From contig NZ_JAUFPS010000041.1 in the NCBI RefSeq assembly GCF_030409315.1, forward strand, positions 428,766 to 492,765: 64,000 nucleotides of DNA, in the 5' to 3' direction. The DNA is from Mucilaginibacter flavus (lineage in GTDB: Bacteria > Bacteroidota > Bacteroidia > Sphingobacteriales > Sphingobacteriaceae). The notes below the pieces were generated by a model, which searched no databases, was not told where the DNA came from, and worked only from the letters and a program-made list of their open reading frames with translations. Of the stretch, positions 54,908 to 63,184 are shown one piece after another. The position numbers and the translations under genes are program-made. The first letter of the stretch is position 1. The number at the start of each line of letters is the position of its first letter.

Positions 54908-55636
54908 ATGAAGATAGAGTTATTTGTACCGTGTTTTGTTGATCAGCTATATCCGGATACTGCTTTTAATACCATTAAAGTGCTTGAAAAGGCTGGCTGT
55001 AAGGTTAGCTTTAATCCCAATCAAACCTGTTGCGGTCAGCCTGCTTTTAATGCCGGTTTTTGGGACGATGCCAAAGCGGTAGGTAGTAAGTTTTTGAACG
55101 ATTTTTCGGAAGATAGCGTGATCATCACCCCATCAGCTTCATGTACGGGTATGGTCAAAAATTATTATAACGACTTATTTACCAACACAGCCCTGCACAA
55201 TAAATGCCGGGCGATACAGGGTAATATCTATGAGTTATCGGACTTTTTAGTAAACATCCTGCAATTTGACTATTTCGGTGCCGAACTGGATGGCAAAGCT
55301 GTTTATCATGATAGCTGCGCTGCCCTGCGCGAATGCAAAATCAGGACCGAACCTCGCCAGCTGCTTTCGAAAGTATTGGGCCTGGAGCTTCTTGAATTAA
55401 AAGACGATGAAACCTGTTGTGGGTTTGGCGGTACATTTGCGGTTAAGTTTGATGGCATTTCTACAGCCATGGCCCAGCAAAAAGTTGATAATGCCATTGC
55501 TGCCGGTGCTGAATACGTTATATCTACAGATGTTTCATGTTTAATGCACCTGCAAAGTTATATTGATAAAAATAACTTACCGATAACCACTATTCACCTA
55601 GCCGATGTTTTGGCGCTGGGGTGGGGGAATGTTTAG
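54908..55636 (+). CDS. LutA/YkgE-like CCG-domain (Fe-S) protein
   Basis: 242-residue protein with two cysteine-rich CCG domains: NQTCCGQPAFNAG (about 40-52) and DETCCGFGGTFAV (about 160-172), plus YHDSCAALRE. It matches LutA, a subunit of the lactate utilisation complex LutABC. ATG 54908 is preferred to the TTG at 54899. No lutB or lutC is adjacent, so it may partner with genes elsewhere. Confidence 0.87.
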   Translation: MKIELFVPCFVDQLYPDTAFNTIKVLEKAGCKVSFNPNQTCCGQPAFNAGFWDDAKAVGSKFLNDFSEDSVIITPSASCTGMVKNYYNDLFTNTALHNKCRAIQGNIYELSDFLVNILQFDYFGAELDGKAVYHDSCAALRECKIRTEPRQLLSKVLGLELLELKDDETCCGFGGTFAVKFDGISTAMAQQKVDNAIAAGAEYVISTDVSCLMHLQSYIDKNNLPITTIHLADVLALGWGNV

Positions 55637-55723
55637 ACTTAAGTGTAAGATTTTTCTATAAATGCTTTCCAATCTAAAAGTCAAACCAACGTTAAATTGA
55701 TCTCATCAATTATGTTTAACAAT

Positions 55724-56787
55724 CTATTTTTCTTCAGAATCATTAAAGATATTAAGGTAGAGATCAAACTTTTCGAAACTATTACCTGTATAGTTTGCTA
55801 TACGGTAATATTCTTCAAAAAAACTTTTATCTCTTGGTTGTAAGGCTAAAAAATGAAGAAAATAAATTAGGGGAGCGTATTGTCTAACCCTCTTATTTTC
55901 GTTAAGCCTATCTTCAATAAATATCGTTAGAAAGCGTTCGTAGCGCTCCTTTTGTTCGTCTAATAACTTGCTTAGTTTTCCGATTGAATCTATTTTGAGA
56001 TAACTCAAAGCTCGAATCATGTTGTCAGAGACGACTTTCTCAAATAACGGCTTTTTTATTTTATCCTCAATCAAGGTTTTGGCTGTCAATAATACCTGGT
56101 TTGTATTAACAAATGAATTTAAAGAGGCCTTGTTGATATCTACAAATTCTGGTTGAGAGATTATCAAATTAGATACTTCTTTTTCATAATCTATCAATTC
56201 AGATTTTAATCGTACAAATTCGATATCTGCAGTCTCCAATAATGCAGAAAGCCGATTGAATGATCTTTTATAGGGTTCTGGAATTGAAACTTCACCTTTA
56301 TAACCTAAATCGTGCTCTATTTCTGCCCAAGCATGTTGTAATATAGAGCGTACTTGGATTTCACATTTTAAACCTTTATATCTTTTATACTCTTTTAATC
56401 TGAGTCGGCTCTCATTTAAGGATACTACTATATGTAGTGATCGATAACCAAATTGGTCAGCTTTTAGTTTTCTTTTATCGATTGAATTTTCAAGATCCTT
56501 AACAAATTCTTTTTCCACTAAATCGGCAACGAGATCAACTTCGCTTTCGAGATAAGTTATTATACGTATTCCGACAATATCTGTAATGTCATTAAGTACA
56601 GAGTATTTTCCACTTTTATCATCAATCTTTTTGGAAAGACTTTCTATTGTTTTCGTACGGCCTCCAATTTGGTGGACAGGTAAATCCTGTACTAACAACA
56701 GGTCTGTTAGAAGATTAATAATCCTTTCTCTAAACGCGTGATATGTTTTTTATTTTTTTTGAAATCTTCTAAAATATGGTCTTTCAT
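55724..56787 (-). CDS. RelA/SpoT-domain alarmone synthetase, frame shift at A6 tract
   Basis: Small (p)ppGpp synthetase-like protein. The main frame (usable start TTG at 56698) covers most of the domain, but the expected first helix lies in another frame: ATG at 56785-56787 encodes MKDHILEDFKKNKK. At the six A at 56746-56751 a -1 step (or one extra A) joins it to TYHAFRERIINLLTD. The joined 354-residue protein has synthetase motifs at R44xK46, Asp67/Asp70, GYRSLH (114-119), Glu143 (EIQVR) and His152. A ~185-residue C-terminal region is unrecognised. Without the shift, the ATG frame stops at 56707-56709. The gene is visibly AT-richer than its neighbours, hinting at transfer. Either a mutation, a sequence error or recoding. 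A housekeeping SAS or a toxSAS-type toxin are both possible. Confidence 0.8.
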
Positions 56788-56845
56788 GATAATTATTAGG
56801 TTTGTAAATGTAGTCTTATTTCATATCAAAAGAAAAGCAACAAGA

Positions 56846-57967
56846 TTATTTTACTGCTGTTTTAGTCAACTCCATCCGTATGGTATCACCATAATAAACC
56901 ATCGTCCAACGCATGCTTTTGCCATTGTAATCGCTTATTCGGGCTTTTGTGGTATCGGTTTGCGGACCGTTATAAAACTCTACGTTAAAACTATTTTTTG
57001 TGGCATCATATTGATAATTGGCAGCCCAGGCGCGTTGCGCGTCAAATATGTATGGATTGGATGAAAATTCCATATGCCCATATTTTTCAATATAAATGTT
57101 ACTCCAGGCACGCGGATTATTGAGCCATTCATTAGGTTCATAGTGTTTGCCATTATGCGAAAGCTCTTCTACCTTCCATTTACCCTCAAACCCGGTATCC
57201 TTAAACTGCGACGAAAGGTGATAAATACAAAAGAAAGCAAGCCCGATACAGCCAATTTTTATAAACGGTTTTATTGCACTTAATTTAACTGCTGGTAAAT
57301 CGCCCGCTTTTTGAAACAAGAGTGTTTTAAGCTGGGGCCAATGCAATAATAACAGGTAAACCAATCCGGCGCTGATAATTAGTGAATTTATAAATGCACC
57401 GGCATCTATACTATAAAACATATTGATGAACACAATGTTCACCATAACCGGTAAAAGTGTAAACACACCAACCAAAGTTGTGCGCCTGAATAGCAGCATG
57501 ATGCCGCCGATAATTTGGATACAACCTAAAATAACCGCGAATGTGTATGAATAGCCAAAATAATTCCAGGTTAGCTCAAATCCACTTAGCATGCCCACCG
57601 GCACGTCCTGTCGGCTGTAAGCGGGGGCAAACTGCGTTTGCAGTATTTTGGCAAACCCATATATCGAAACTTCAAAAGCGATAAAGTACCGCATAGTGCC
57701 ACGCAGCCATGCGTGCTTAATGGCCGTGTTAAAGCCGCCGCCTTTTTCTTTCAGGTGCCAGTAAACAGAATAAGCGATAGCTGCTAAAATGGCTAAGCCA
57801 CCGGCGTACAAAAAAAGTCTGATGTAAGAAATTTCATCATAATTAGCCCGATAGGAGGTAAAAGAGGTAAACACCATATGGCTGGTAACAGCCACTACAA
57901 TATATAAATACAGGCACTCAAAAAGCTTACTAAACCAATAGGAGCGGGGAGCAATATTTTCAGGCAT
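56846..57967 (-). CDS. DoxX-like integral membrane protein
   Basis: 373-residue protein with about eight membrane helices over residues 15-250 and a soluble C-terminal domain (about 255-373, starting after HLSSQFKDTGFEGKWKVEEL). The central helices resemble the DoxX/DoxX-like family (pattern FAVILGCIQIIGGIMLLFRR, then TLLPVMVNIVFINM). No redox cofactor motif is evident. It begins 6 bp downstream of the zinc-ribbon gene and both are likely one transcript. Confidence 0.8.
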   Translation of the reverse strand: MPENIAPRSYWFSKLFECLYLYIVVAVTSHMVFTSFTSYRANYDEISYIRLFLYAGGLAILAAIAYSVYWHLKEKGGGFNTAIKHAWLRGTMRYFIAFEVSIYGFAKILQTQFAPAYSRQDVPVGMLSGFELTWNYFGYSYTFAVILGCIQIIGGIMLLFRRTTLVGVFTLLPVMVNIVFINMFYSIDAGAFINSLIISAGLVYLLLLHWPQLKTLLFQKAGDLPAVKLSAIKPFIKIGCIGLAFFCIYHLSSQFKDTGFEGKWKVEELSHNGKHYEPNEWLNNPRAWSNIYIEKYGHMEFSSNPYIFDAQRAWAANYQYDATKNSFNVEFYNGPQTDTTKARISDYNGKSMRWTMVYYGDTIRMELTKTAVK

Positions 57968-57973
57968 CGGCTT

Positions 57974-58573
57974 TTAATCTCGTTCTACATCTAAAATTTG
58001 TTCCTTTTTATCCATGTTTTTTAAATCGGCAGTAGCAACAACCTCCTCTTCGGTATCATACTCTTTACTTTTTAAATCATCAATACCGCTTTCCTGGTCT
58101 ATTTGGAATTTATTTTGTACAAAAAACACACTATCACCAACAACTTTGGTTACCTTCAATAGGGTAAAAGCGTTGTCTTTCATTTTTACATCCAAAATAT
58201 CACCTTTCTTAAGGTTAAATATCATTTTGCTCACTTTTTGACTCTTATTCCTATCAGCTATTACACCTGCGGTAATTCCAATTGCCAAAAGAGCTAAACC
58301 GGCAAACATCCAGATAGGAACATTAACCTGTTTTTTCATGTTATAATAACTCATCTTCAATGATGGAGTCATCTGGTTAAATTTCAATACCTGTTTGCAG
58401 TGGGTACATTGCGAAACCCCGGTTTTGCCTACTGGGAAAAAAGGTATCCAAAAAATGTGGGCATAACGTTGAAAAACATTCATTTGCATTACGTTAGGCG
58501 TGTTGCAGGCAGGGCAGGAATCTGCTATGTAATCAACTTTTTGATGAATGGCTTTAGTGCCGTAAACAATCAT
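57974..58573 (-). CDS. Zinc-ribbon membrane protein of unknown function
   Basis: 199-residue protein with an N-terminal four-Cys ribbon (Cys20, Cys23, Cys56, Cys59: SCPAC...CTHC) separated by an aromatic linker HIFWIPFFPVGKTG, then one membrane helix (about 86-106) and a polar domain with a beta-rich segment (FNLKKGDILDVKMKD). The same plan is seen in other Bacteroidota zinc-ribbon proteins. Likely cytoplasmic ribbon and single membrane anchor. Operon with the DoxX-like gene downstream. Confidence 0.8.
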   Translation of the reverse strand: MIVYGTKAIHQKVDYIADSCPACNTPNVMQMNVFQRYAHIFWIPFFPVGKTGVSQCTHCKQVLKFNQMTPSLKMSYYNMKKQVNVPIWMFAGLALLAIGITAGVIADRNKSQKVSKMIFNLKKGDILDVKMKDNAFTLLKVTKVVGDSVFFVQNKFQIDQESGIDDLKSKEYDTEEEVVATADLKNMDKKEQILDVERD

Positions 58574-58678
58574 GGTGAAAGGTTATAGTTGTTTGTAATT
58601 ATGCTATGAAAGTAACTAAAATATTGATCAAATAAAATGTGAAGCAATGTGCTATTTCTTCAATCGCTTAAATTTGTT

Positions 58679-58686
58679 TAAATTTG
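58679..58686 (+). promoter_or_regulatory. -7 promoter box for the 54-residue protein
   Basis: TAAATTTG, exact TAnnTTTG match, 25 bp before the ATG at 58712. A second identical box lies at 58669-58676, forming a 10-bp direct repeat; which one is used is unclear. Confidence 0.4.
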
Positions 58687-58711
58687 ATGTAATTGTAAAT
58701 CATATCATTTG

Positions 58712-58876
58712 ATGGAAAAGGACAGGCAATCATTTACCCAGGCCGAATTGGAGCTTTTAAAAGAAGGACTTAAAAGAACCTATAAAGAGCGTTTTGAAAT
58801 GGCCACCCGCTTGTATAAGATACAACAAACTATGAATAAGGCCTCAATTACGCATAAGCCGTTTATCAGCAAATAG
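58712..58876 (+). CDS. Small conserved-looking protein, 54 residues
   Basis: Short gene starting ATG at 58712 and stopping TAG at 58874-58876. The protein is charged and helical (FTQAELELLKEGLKR, then KERFEMATRLYKIQQ, ending HKPFISK). Reasons to believe it: a promoter box upstream, helical periodicity and codon use like neighbouring genes. No function recognised. Confidence 0.6.
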   Translation: MEKDRQSFTQAELELLKEGLKRTYKERFEMATRLYKIQQTMNKASITHKPFISK

Positions 58877-58923
58877 TTTAGCCAAAAACAATCTCTTAAG
58901 GATTTACTCATCGTGTTCTGTTA

Positions 58924-58958
58924 AATCCGAAATCCAACATCCCAATTCCGAAATCCAA
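58924..58958. repeat. Degenerate 7-bp tandem array, unit AATCCRA
   Basis: Five consecutive heptamers AATCCGA, AATCCAA, CATCCCA, ATTCCGA, AATCCAA from 58924, ending 9 bp before the thrS -7 box. It occupies the place where the -33 region would lie. Confidence 0.65.
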
Positions 58959-58967
58959 AAATAATCT

Positions 58968-58975
58968 TATTTTTG
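58968..58975 (+). promoter_or_regulatory. thrS: -7 promoter box of the thrS operon
   Basis: TATTTTTG, exact TAnnTTTG match, 73 bp before the thrS start, giving a leader of about 65-70 bases that contains the hairpin at 58990-59010. Confidence 0.55.
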
Positions 58976-58989
58976 CGCCACAAAATATA

Positions 58990-59010
58990 CAATCACTTTG
59001 TAGGTGATTG
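58990..59010 (+). promoter_or_regulatory. thrS: Hairpin in the thrS leader
   Basis: CAATCAC / GTGATTG, a perfect 7-bp stem with a 7-base loop, in the untranslated leader 38 bp before the thrS ATG. It could be a site of autoregulation, as in other thrS leaders, but shows no tRNA-like feature. Confidence 0.4.
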
Positions 59011-59048
59011 TGAAACGTAATTTTATAAACTTTAAATCATAGTTGTAG

Positions 59049-60980
59049 ATGATTAGTATTACACTCCCCGATGGGTCCGTTCGTCAGTATGACAAAGGGA
59101 TCACTTCCGCGCAGATCGCGTTATCGATCTCCGAAGGTTTAGCACGCAACGTATTGGCCGCCGAAGTTGATGGCGAGGTTTGGGATGCAAGCCGCCCCAT
59201 TGAGCAAGACGCGCACGTTAAACTGTTAACCTGGAACGATGCTTCAGGTAAATCAACCTTTTGGCACTCATCAGCCCACTTATTGGCCGAAGCATTAGAG
59301 GCGTTATATCCGGGTACCAAATTTGGTATCGGTCCGGCGCTTAAAGAGGGTGCAGGTTTTTATTATGATGTAGACTTTGGCGACAAGGTTTTATCAAGCG
59401 ATGAGTTTAAACAGATTGAGGATAAAATGATCGAGTTGGCCAAAGCCAAATCGGAATACATCCGCAAACCTGTGAGTAAAGCTGATGCTATTGAATATTT
59501 TACAGAAAAAAATGACGAGTACAAGCTGGACCTGATTAAGGACCTGGCCGATGGCGAAATCACTTTTTATACTCAAGGCAACTTTACCGATTTGTGCCGT
59601 GGGCCGCATATCCCTAACACCGGCTTTATAAAAGCGGTGAAGGTAATGAGCCTTGCCGGCGCTTACTGGCGCGGCGATGAAACACGTAAGCAGTTAACCC
59701 GTATATACGGTGTTACATTCCCTAAGGCCAGCGAGCTTACCGAATACCTTGCTATGATTGAGGAGGCTAAAAAGCGCGATCATAGAAGACTGGGTAAAGA
59801 GTTGGAATTATTTGCTTTTTCCGAAAAAGTAGGTATGGGTTTGCCTTTATGGTTACCTAAAGGCACCGCCTTGCGCGAGCGTTTGGTTAGCTTTTTGCAA
59901 AAGGCACAAGTTAAGGCTGGTTATGAGCAGGTAATTACGCCGCACATTGGGCACAAAAACCTGTATGTAACATCGGGCCACTATGAAAAATATGGTGCCG
60001 ATTCATTTCAGCCGATAAAAACCCCGCAGGAGGGAGAGGAGTTCTTTTTAAAACCAATGAACTGCCCGCACCACTGCGAAATATATAAAACAAAACCTCG
60101 TTCGTACAAAGATCTGCCGGTTCGTTTTGCCGAGTTTGGTACCGTGTACCGTTATGAACAAAGCGGCGAGTTGCACGGCTTAACACGGGTGCGTGGATTT
60201 ACTCAGGACGACGCTCACTTATTTTGCCGTCCAGATCAGGTAAAGGATGAGTTTAAAAAAGTAATTGACCTTGTGTTGTACGTATTTAAAGCTTTAGGCT
60301 TTGAAAACTATACAGCGCAGGTTTCTCTACGCGATCCGGAGAACAAAGCTAAATACATTGGTACAGATGAGAACTGGGCTTTGGCCGAAAGCGCGATCAT
60401 TGAAGCCGCTGCTGAGAAAGGCTTAAGCACTGTAGTTGAATTGGGAGAAGCCGCGTTTTATGGCCCTAAGCTCGATTTTATGGTGAAAGATGCCTTGGGT
60501 CGTAAATGGCAATTAGGAACTATCCAGGTAGACTACAATTTACCAGAGCGTTTTGAACTGGAATATACTGGCAGCGATAATTTAAAGCACCGCCCGGTAA
60601 TGATTCACAGGGCACCTTTTGGATCAATGGAGCGCTTTATTGCCGTATTAATTGAGCATTGCGCGGGTAATTTTCCACTTTGGTTATCGCCGGAGCAGTT
60701 TATTATTTTGCCGATATCAGAAAAATATGAGGAATATGCAAAAAAACTTTCTGATGTGTTAAAAGATTCCGATATTTGCGGGCTGATTGATTTCAGAGAC
60801 GAGAAGATTGGGCGTAAAATACGCGACGCTGAAGTCAAAAAGATCCCTTATATGCTTATTGTAGGCGAAAAAGAGGCGGCCGAAGGCATGGTTTCTGTAA
60901 GGAAACATGGTCATGGTGATTTGGGTAGTATGAGCATTGAAGATTTTAAAGAACAAATAATTAAAGAAATAAAAGTATAA
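59049..60980 (+). CDS. thrS: Threonine-tRNA ligase
   Basis: 643-residue class II aminoacyl-tRNA synthetase. TGS domain (about 1-62), editing (SAD) domain with HSSAHLL and the conserved LCRGPHIPNT, catalytic core with motif 2 region (FRYxQSGELHGLTRVRGFTQDDAH in variant form), zinc ligand Cys339 (PMNCPHHC), motif 3 (PVMIHRAPFGSMERF) and an anticodon-binding domain (about 545-640). Full length for the family. First gene of the operon: infC follows 1 bp later. Confidence 0.97.
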   Translation: MISITLPDGSVRQYDKGITSAQIALSISEGLARNVLAAEVDGEVWDASRPIEQDAHVKLLTWNDASGKSTFWHSSAHLLAEALEALYPGTKFGIGPALKEGAGFYYDVDFGDKVLSSDEFKQIEDKMIELAKAKSEYIRKPVSKADAIEYFTEKNDEYKLDLIKDLADGEITFYTQGNFTDLCRGPHIPNTGFIKAVKVMSLAGAYWRGDETRKQLTRIYGVTFPKASELTEYLAMIEEAKKRDHRRLGKELELFAFSEKVGMGLPLWLPKGTALRERLVSFLQKAQVKAGYEQVITPHIGHKNLYVTSGHYEKYGADSFQPIKTPQEGEEFFLKPMNCPHHCEIYKTKPRSYKDLPVRFAEFGTVYRYEQSGELHGLTRVRGFTQDDAHLFCRPDQVKDEFKKVIDLVLYVFKALGFENYTAQVSLRDPENKAKYIGTDENWALAESAIIEAAAEKGLSTVVELGEAAFYGPKLDFMVKDALGRKWQLGTIQVDYNLPERFELEYTGSDNLKHRPVMIHRAPFGSMERFIAVLIEHCAGNFPLWLSPEQFIILPISEKYEEYAKKLSDVLKDSDICGLIDFRDEKIGRKIRDAEVKKIPYMLIVGEKEAAEGMVSVRKHGHGDLGSMSIEDFKEQIIKEIKV

Positions 60981-60981
60981 C

Positions 60982-61548
60982 TTGGCATTAAACAAACCTT
61001 TCAATAGAGGACCAAGGCTTCCTTTCAAGAAGAAAGAAGCTGAACACAACATCAATCAATTCATCAGGGCTCAGGAAGTTCGCTTGGTAGGCGACAACGT
61101 TGAGCAGGGAATTTTTTCTCTGAGAGATGCACTTGCCATTGCGCAGGAGCAGGAACTTGATCTGGTTGAAATATCTCCAAACGCCGTACCCCCGGTTTGT
61201 AAAGTAACGGACTATAACAAGTTTATTTACGAGCAGAAGAAAAAGCTAAAGGAGATCAAGAGCAATGCCAAGCAAACTGTTATCAAAGAGATCCGTTTTG
61301 GACCGAACACAGATGACCATGACTTTGAGTTTAAATTAAAGCATGCCATTAAGTTTTTAGAAGCGGGCGAAAAGGTAAGAGCTTACGTACACTTTAAAGG
61401 GCGTGCAATTGTTTACAAAGAGCAGGGTGAAATATTACTTTTGCGTTTTGCACAGGCCTTAGAAGAAGTAGGTAAAGTTGAGCAATTGCCAAAGCTTGAA
61501 GGTAAAAGGATGTTTTTAACACTTGCGCCAAAAGCAGCTAAGAAATAA
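60982..61548 (+). CDS. infC: Translation initiation factor IF-3, TTG start
   Basis: 188-residue IF-3 that binds the 30S subunit and checks start codons. The N domain runs about 20-95 (NQFIRAQEVRLVGDNVEQG, DLVEISPNAVPPVCKVTDY) and the C domain about 100-185 (VIKEIRFGPNTDDHDFEFKL). The start is TTG at 60982: an in-frame stop at 60970-60972 and the absence of an in-frame ATG before conserved sequence leave no better choice. A weak start at infC is a hallmark of IF-3 autocontrol. One base separates it from the thrS stop. Confidence 0.95.
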   Translation: MALNKPFNRGPRLPFKKKEAEHNINQFIRAQEVRLVGDNVEQGIFSLRDALAIAQEQELDLVEISPNAVPPVCKVTDYNKFIYEQKKKLKEIKSNAKQTVIKEIRFGPNTDDHDFEFKLKHAIKFLEAGEKVRAYVHFKGRAIVYKEQGEILLLRFAQALEEVGKVEQLPKLEGKRMFLTLAPKAAKK

Positions 61549-61563
61549 TTACATATATGCAGA

Positions 61564-61615
61564 TGCACAGATTTTAAATGTGCAGATGGGATGAAAATAA
61601 AACGTTGAGAAACGT
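61564..61615 (+). promoter_or_regulatory. Two hairpins in the infC-rpmI spacer
   Basis: TGCACA / TGTGCA stem at 61564-61569 and 61579-61584, flanked by a repeated GCAGATG, and ACGTT-GAGA-AACGT at 61602-61615 with a GNRA tetraloop. They lie in the 94-bp leader of rpmI, where ribosomal protein L20 binds and represses in other bacteria. Confidence 0.4.
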
Positions 61616-61642
61616 AAATATCTAACACAAATAAATAGAGTT

Positions 61643-61843
61643 ATGCCAAAAATGAAAACCAATTCCAGTGCCAAAAAGCGCTTTAAGCTTACTGGAACCG
61701 GTAAAATCGCAAGAAAAAACGCATACAAAAGCCACATCTTAACCAAGATGTCGACAAAACGTAAACGCGCCCTTGGTCACACCAGCTTAGTTTCTAATGC
61801 TGATATGGGTAACGTTAAACGTATGCTTTGTATCGGAAAGTAA
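61643..61843 (+). CDS. rpmI: 50S ribosomal protein bL35
   Basis: 66-residue basic protein with the typical start MPKMKTNSSAKKRFKLTGTG and the KRKRALGH region. Full family length. Third gene of the thrS-infC-rpmI-rplT operon. Confidence 0.97.
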   Translation: MPKMKTNSSAKKRFKLTGTGKIARKNAYKSHILTKMSTKRKRALGHTSLVSNADMGNVKRMLCIGK

Positions 61844-61921
61844 TTCACCATTTTTTTAACCAGGTATTAGAGTTTTAAGTTCTGTTGCAAAAGCAGGCAC
61901 TCACTACCAAAAACAAACAAC

Positions 61922-62266
61922 ATGCCACGTTCAGTTAACGCAGTAGCGTCGAGAAGACGCAGAAAAAGAATCATGAACCTCGCCAAAGGTTATTGGGGTT
62001 CACGCAGCAAGGTTTATACCGTTGCAAAAAACACAGTTGAAAAAGGTTTACAGTACGCTTACCGCGACCGTAAAACCAAAAAAAGAGAGTTCAGAGCTTT
62101 ATGGATTCAGCGTATCAATGCTGGTGCCCGTCAGCACGGAATTTCTTACTCTCAGTTAATGGGTAAATTAGCTGCTAAAGAAATCGGTTTAAACCGTAAA
62201 GTATTAGCCGATTTAGCGATGAACAACCCAGATGCTTTCAAAGCTGTTATTGATGCAGTAAAATAA
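61922..62266 (+). CDS. rplT: 50S ribosomal protein bL20
   Basis: 114-residue early assembly protein of the large subunit and, in other bacteria, repressor of rpmI-rplT. Visible are MPRSVNAVASRRRRKRIMNLAKG in part, RDRKTKKREFRALWIQRINA and the C-terminal NPDAFKAVID. Last gene of the operon and followed by a terminator. Confidence 0.97.
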   Translation: MPRSVNAVASRRRRKRIMNLAKGYWGSRSKVYTVAKNTVEKGLQYAYRDRKTKKREFRALWIQRINAGARQHGISYSQLMGKLAAKEIGLNRKVLADLAMNNPDAFKAVIDAVK

Positions 62267-62285
62267 TATCGAAATTTATAAACAG

Positions 62286-62320
62286 GAATGGCTCTTTGAT
62301 TTTCAGAGGGCCATTTTTGT
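62286..62320 (+). terminator. Terminator of the thrS-rplT operon
   Basis: Imperfect stem AATGGC-TCT / AGA-GG-GCCATT followed by five T, about 20 bp after the rplT stop. Confidence 0.7.
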
Positions 62321-62378
62321 TATATTTATATTTTGATAATCAAAGTTTGGATGTAATAGAACCTAAATCAATTACCAA

Positions 62379-62867
62379 ATGCTATATTTTTCAAAGTCAT
62401 TTGTTTTATCCTTATTTATATTTTGTTCGATAACCGTATCTATTGCTGCAAAGCCCGAAAGAAAAAATAAGACCCTGATACCAGCGACAAGCTTCCCGGA
62501 GGTAATTGAGTTTCCAAACCGTAACGCGAAATCAGAAATAGTAAAAGATACAGTTATTACGGTTATGTACGGAGCGGTAGCGTGCACCTGTGCACAATGG
62601 ATTATATATCCAACACAAAACCGGGAGTATATTTATCTGGAGCAGACTAACAAACGGTTGATAGATGCGGACCACATATGGGATGGAGCACATGTACCCT
62701 TGCATTTAAAACTTACCGGCAATTTTGATAACAATAAAGGAATTCCGCCAAGTTTTCGGGGAGCTAAAGGTAATCCCGATCCGGCAAGAATATTTAAATA
62801 CACAAGGATTGAAATATTAAGCGTTTATTTCAGAAACAAGAAACATTGGGGCATTATTTCACAATAA
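62379..62867 (+). CDS. Secreted hypothetical protein with CxC motif
   Basis: 162-residue protein with a signal peptide (about 1-23, SITVSIAA). The mature part has a VMYGAVACTCAQW segment with Cys-x-Cys (about 68-70), a YLEQTNKRLIDADHIWDG region and a basic C-terminus. The two close Cys could bind metal or form a disulfide. No family recognised. A promoter is not obvious, but the gene follows a terminator so it is separately transcribed. Confidence 0.68.
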   Translation: MLYFSKSFVLSLFIFCSITVSIAAKPERKNKTLIPATSFPEVIEFPNRNAKSEIVKDTVITVMYGAVACTCAQWIIYPTQNREYIYLEQTNKRLIDADHIWDGAHVPLHLKLTGNFDNNKGIPPSFRGAKGNPDPARIFKYTRIEILSVYFRNKKHWGIISQ

Positions 62868-63184
62868 ATAGTTAAGTATAAATTTAGCAATTAGCCTATA
62901 GCCGGTGTTTTCATTGCACCATTTCTAAGTAAGTTCCTGCCATATAAATCCAGTTCGGTACTACATACAACGTCGCATTAAAACTGAACCACAGATTGAA
63001 CACACGATTAGATTTCCCATGCGATATTCGTGTCTAAAACACAATAAATCCAAAATAAACTCAATCAGGAATATTTTAATTTCAAATTAAATACCTGATA
63101 ATCAGCATTGAGATTTATTGAACGTAGGATGTGGGTTTAAACATGTTTAATTATATGCATATTTATAACCTCCTGTTAATCAAT
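62868..63184. other. 317-bp intergenic region before the LuxR-type gene
   Basis: No gene seen. The main feature is a perfect palindrome TTTAATTT-C-AAATTAAA (63075-63091) nested in CAGG...CCTG (63066-63069 and 63094-63097), about 90 bp before the ATG at 63185. It could be an operator or transcription signal. Confidence 0.4.
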
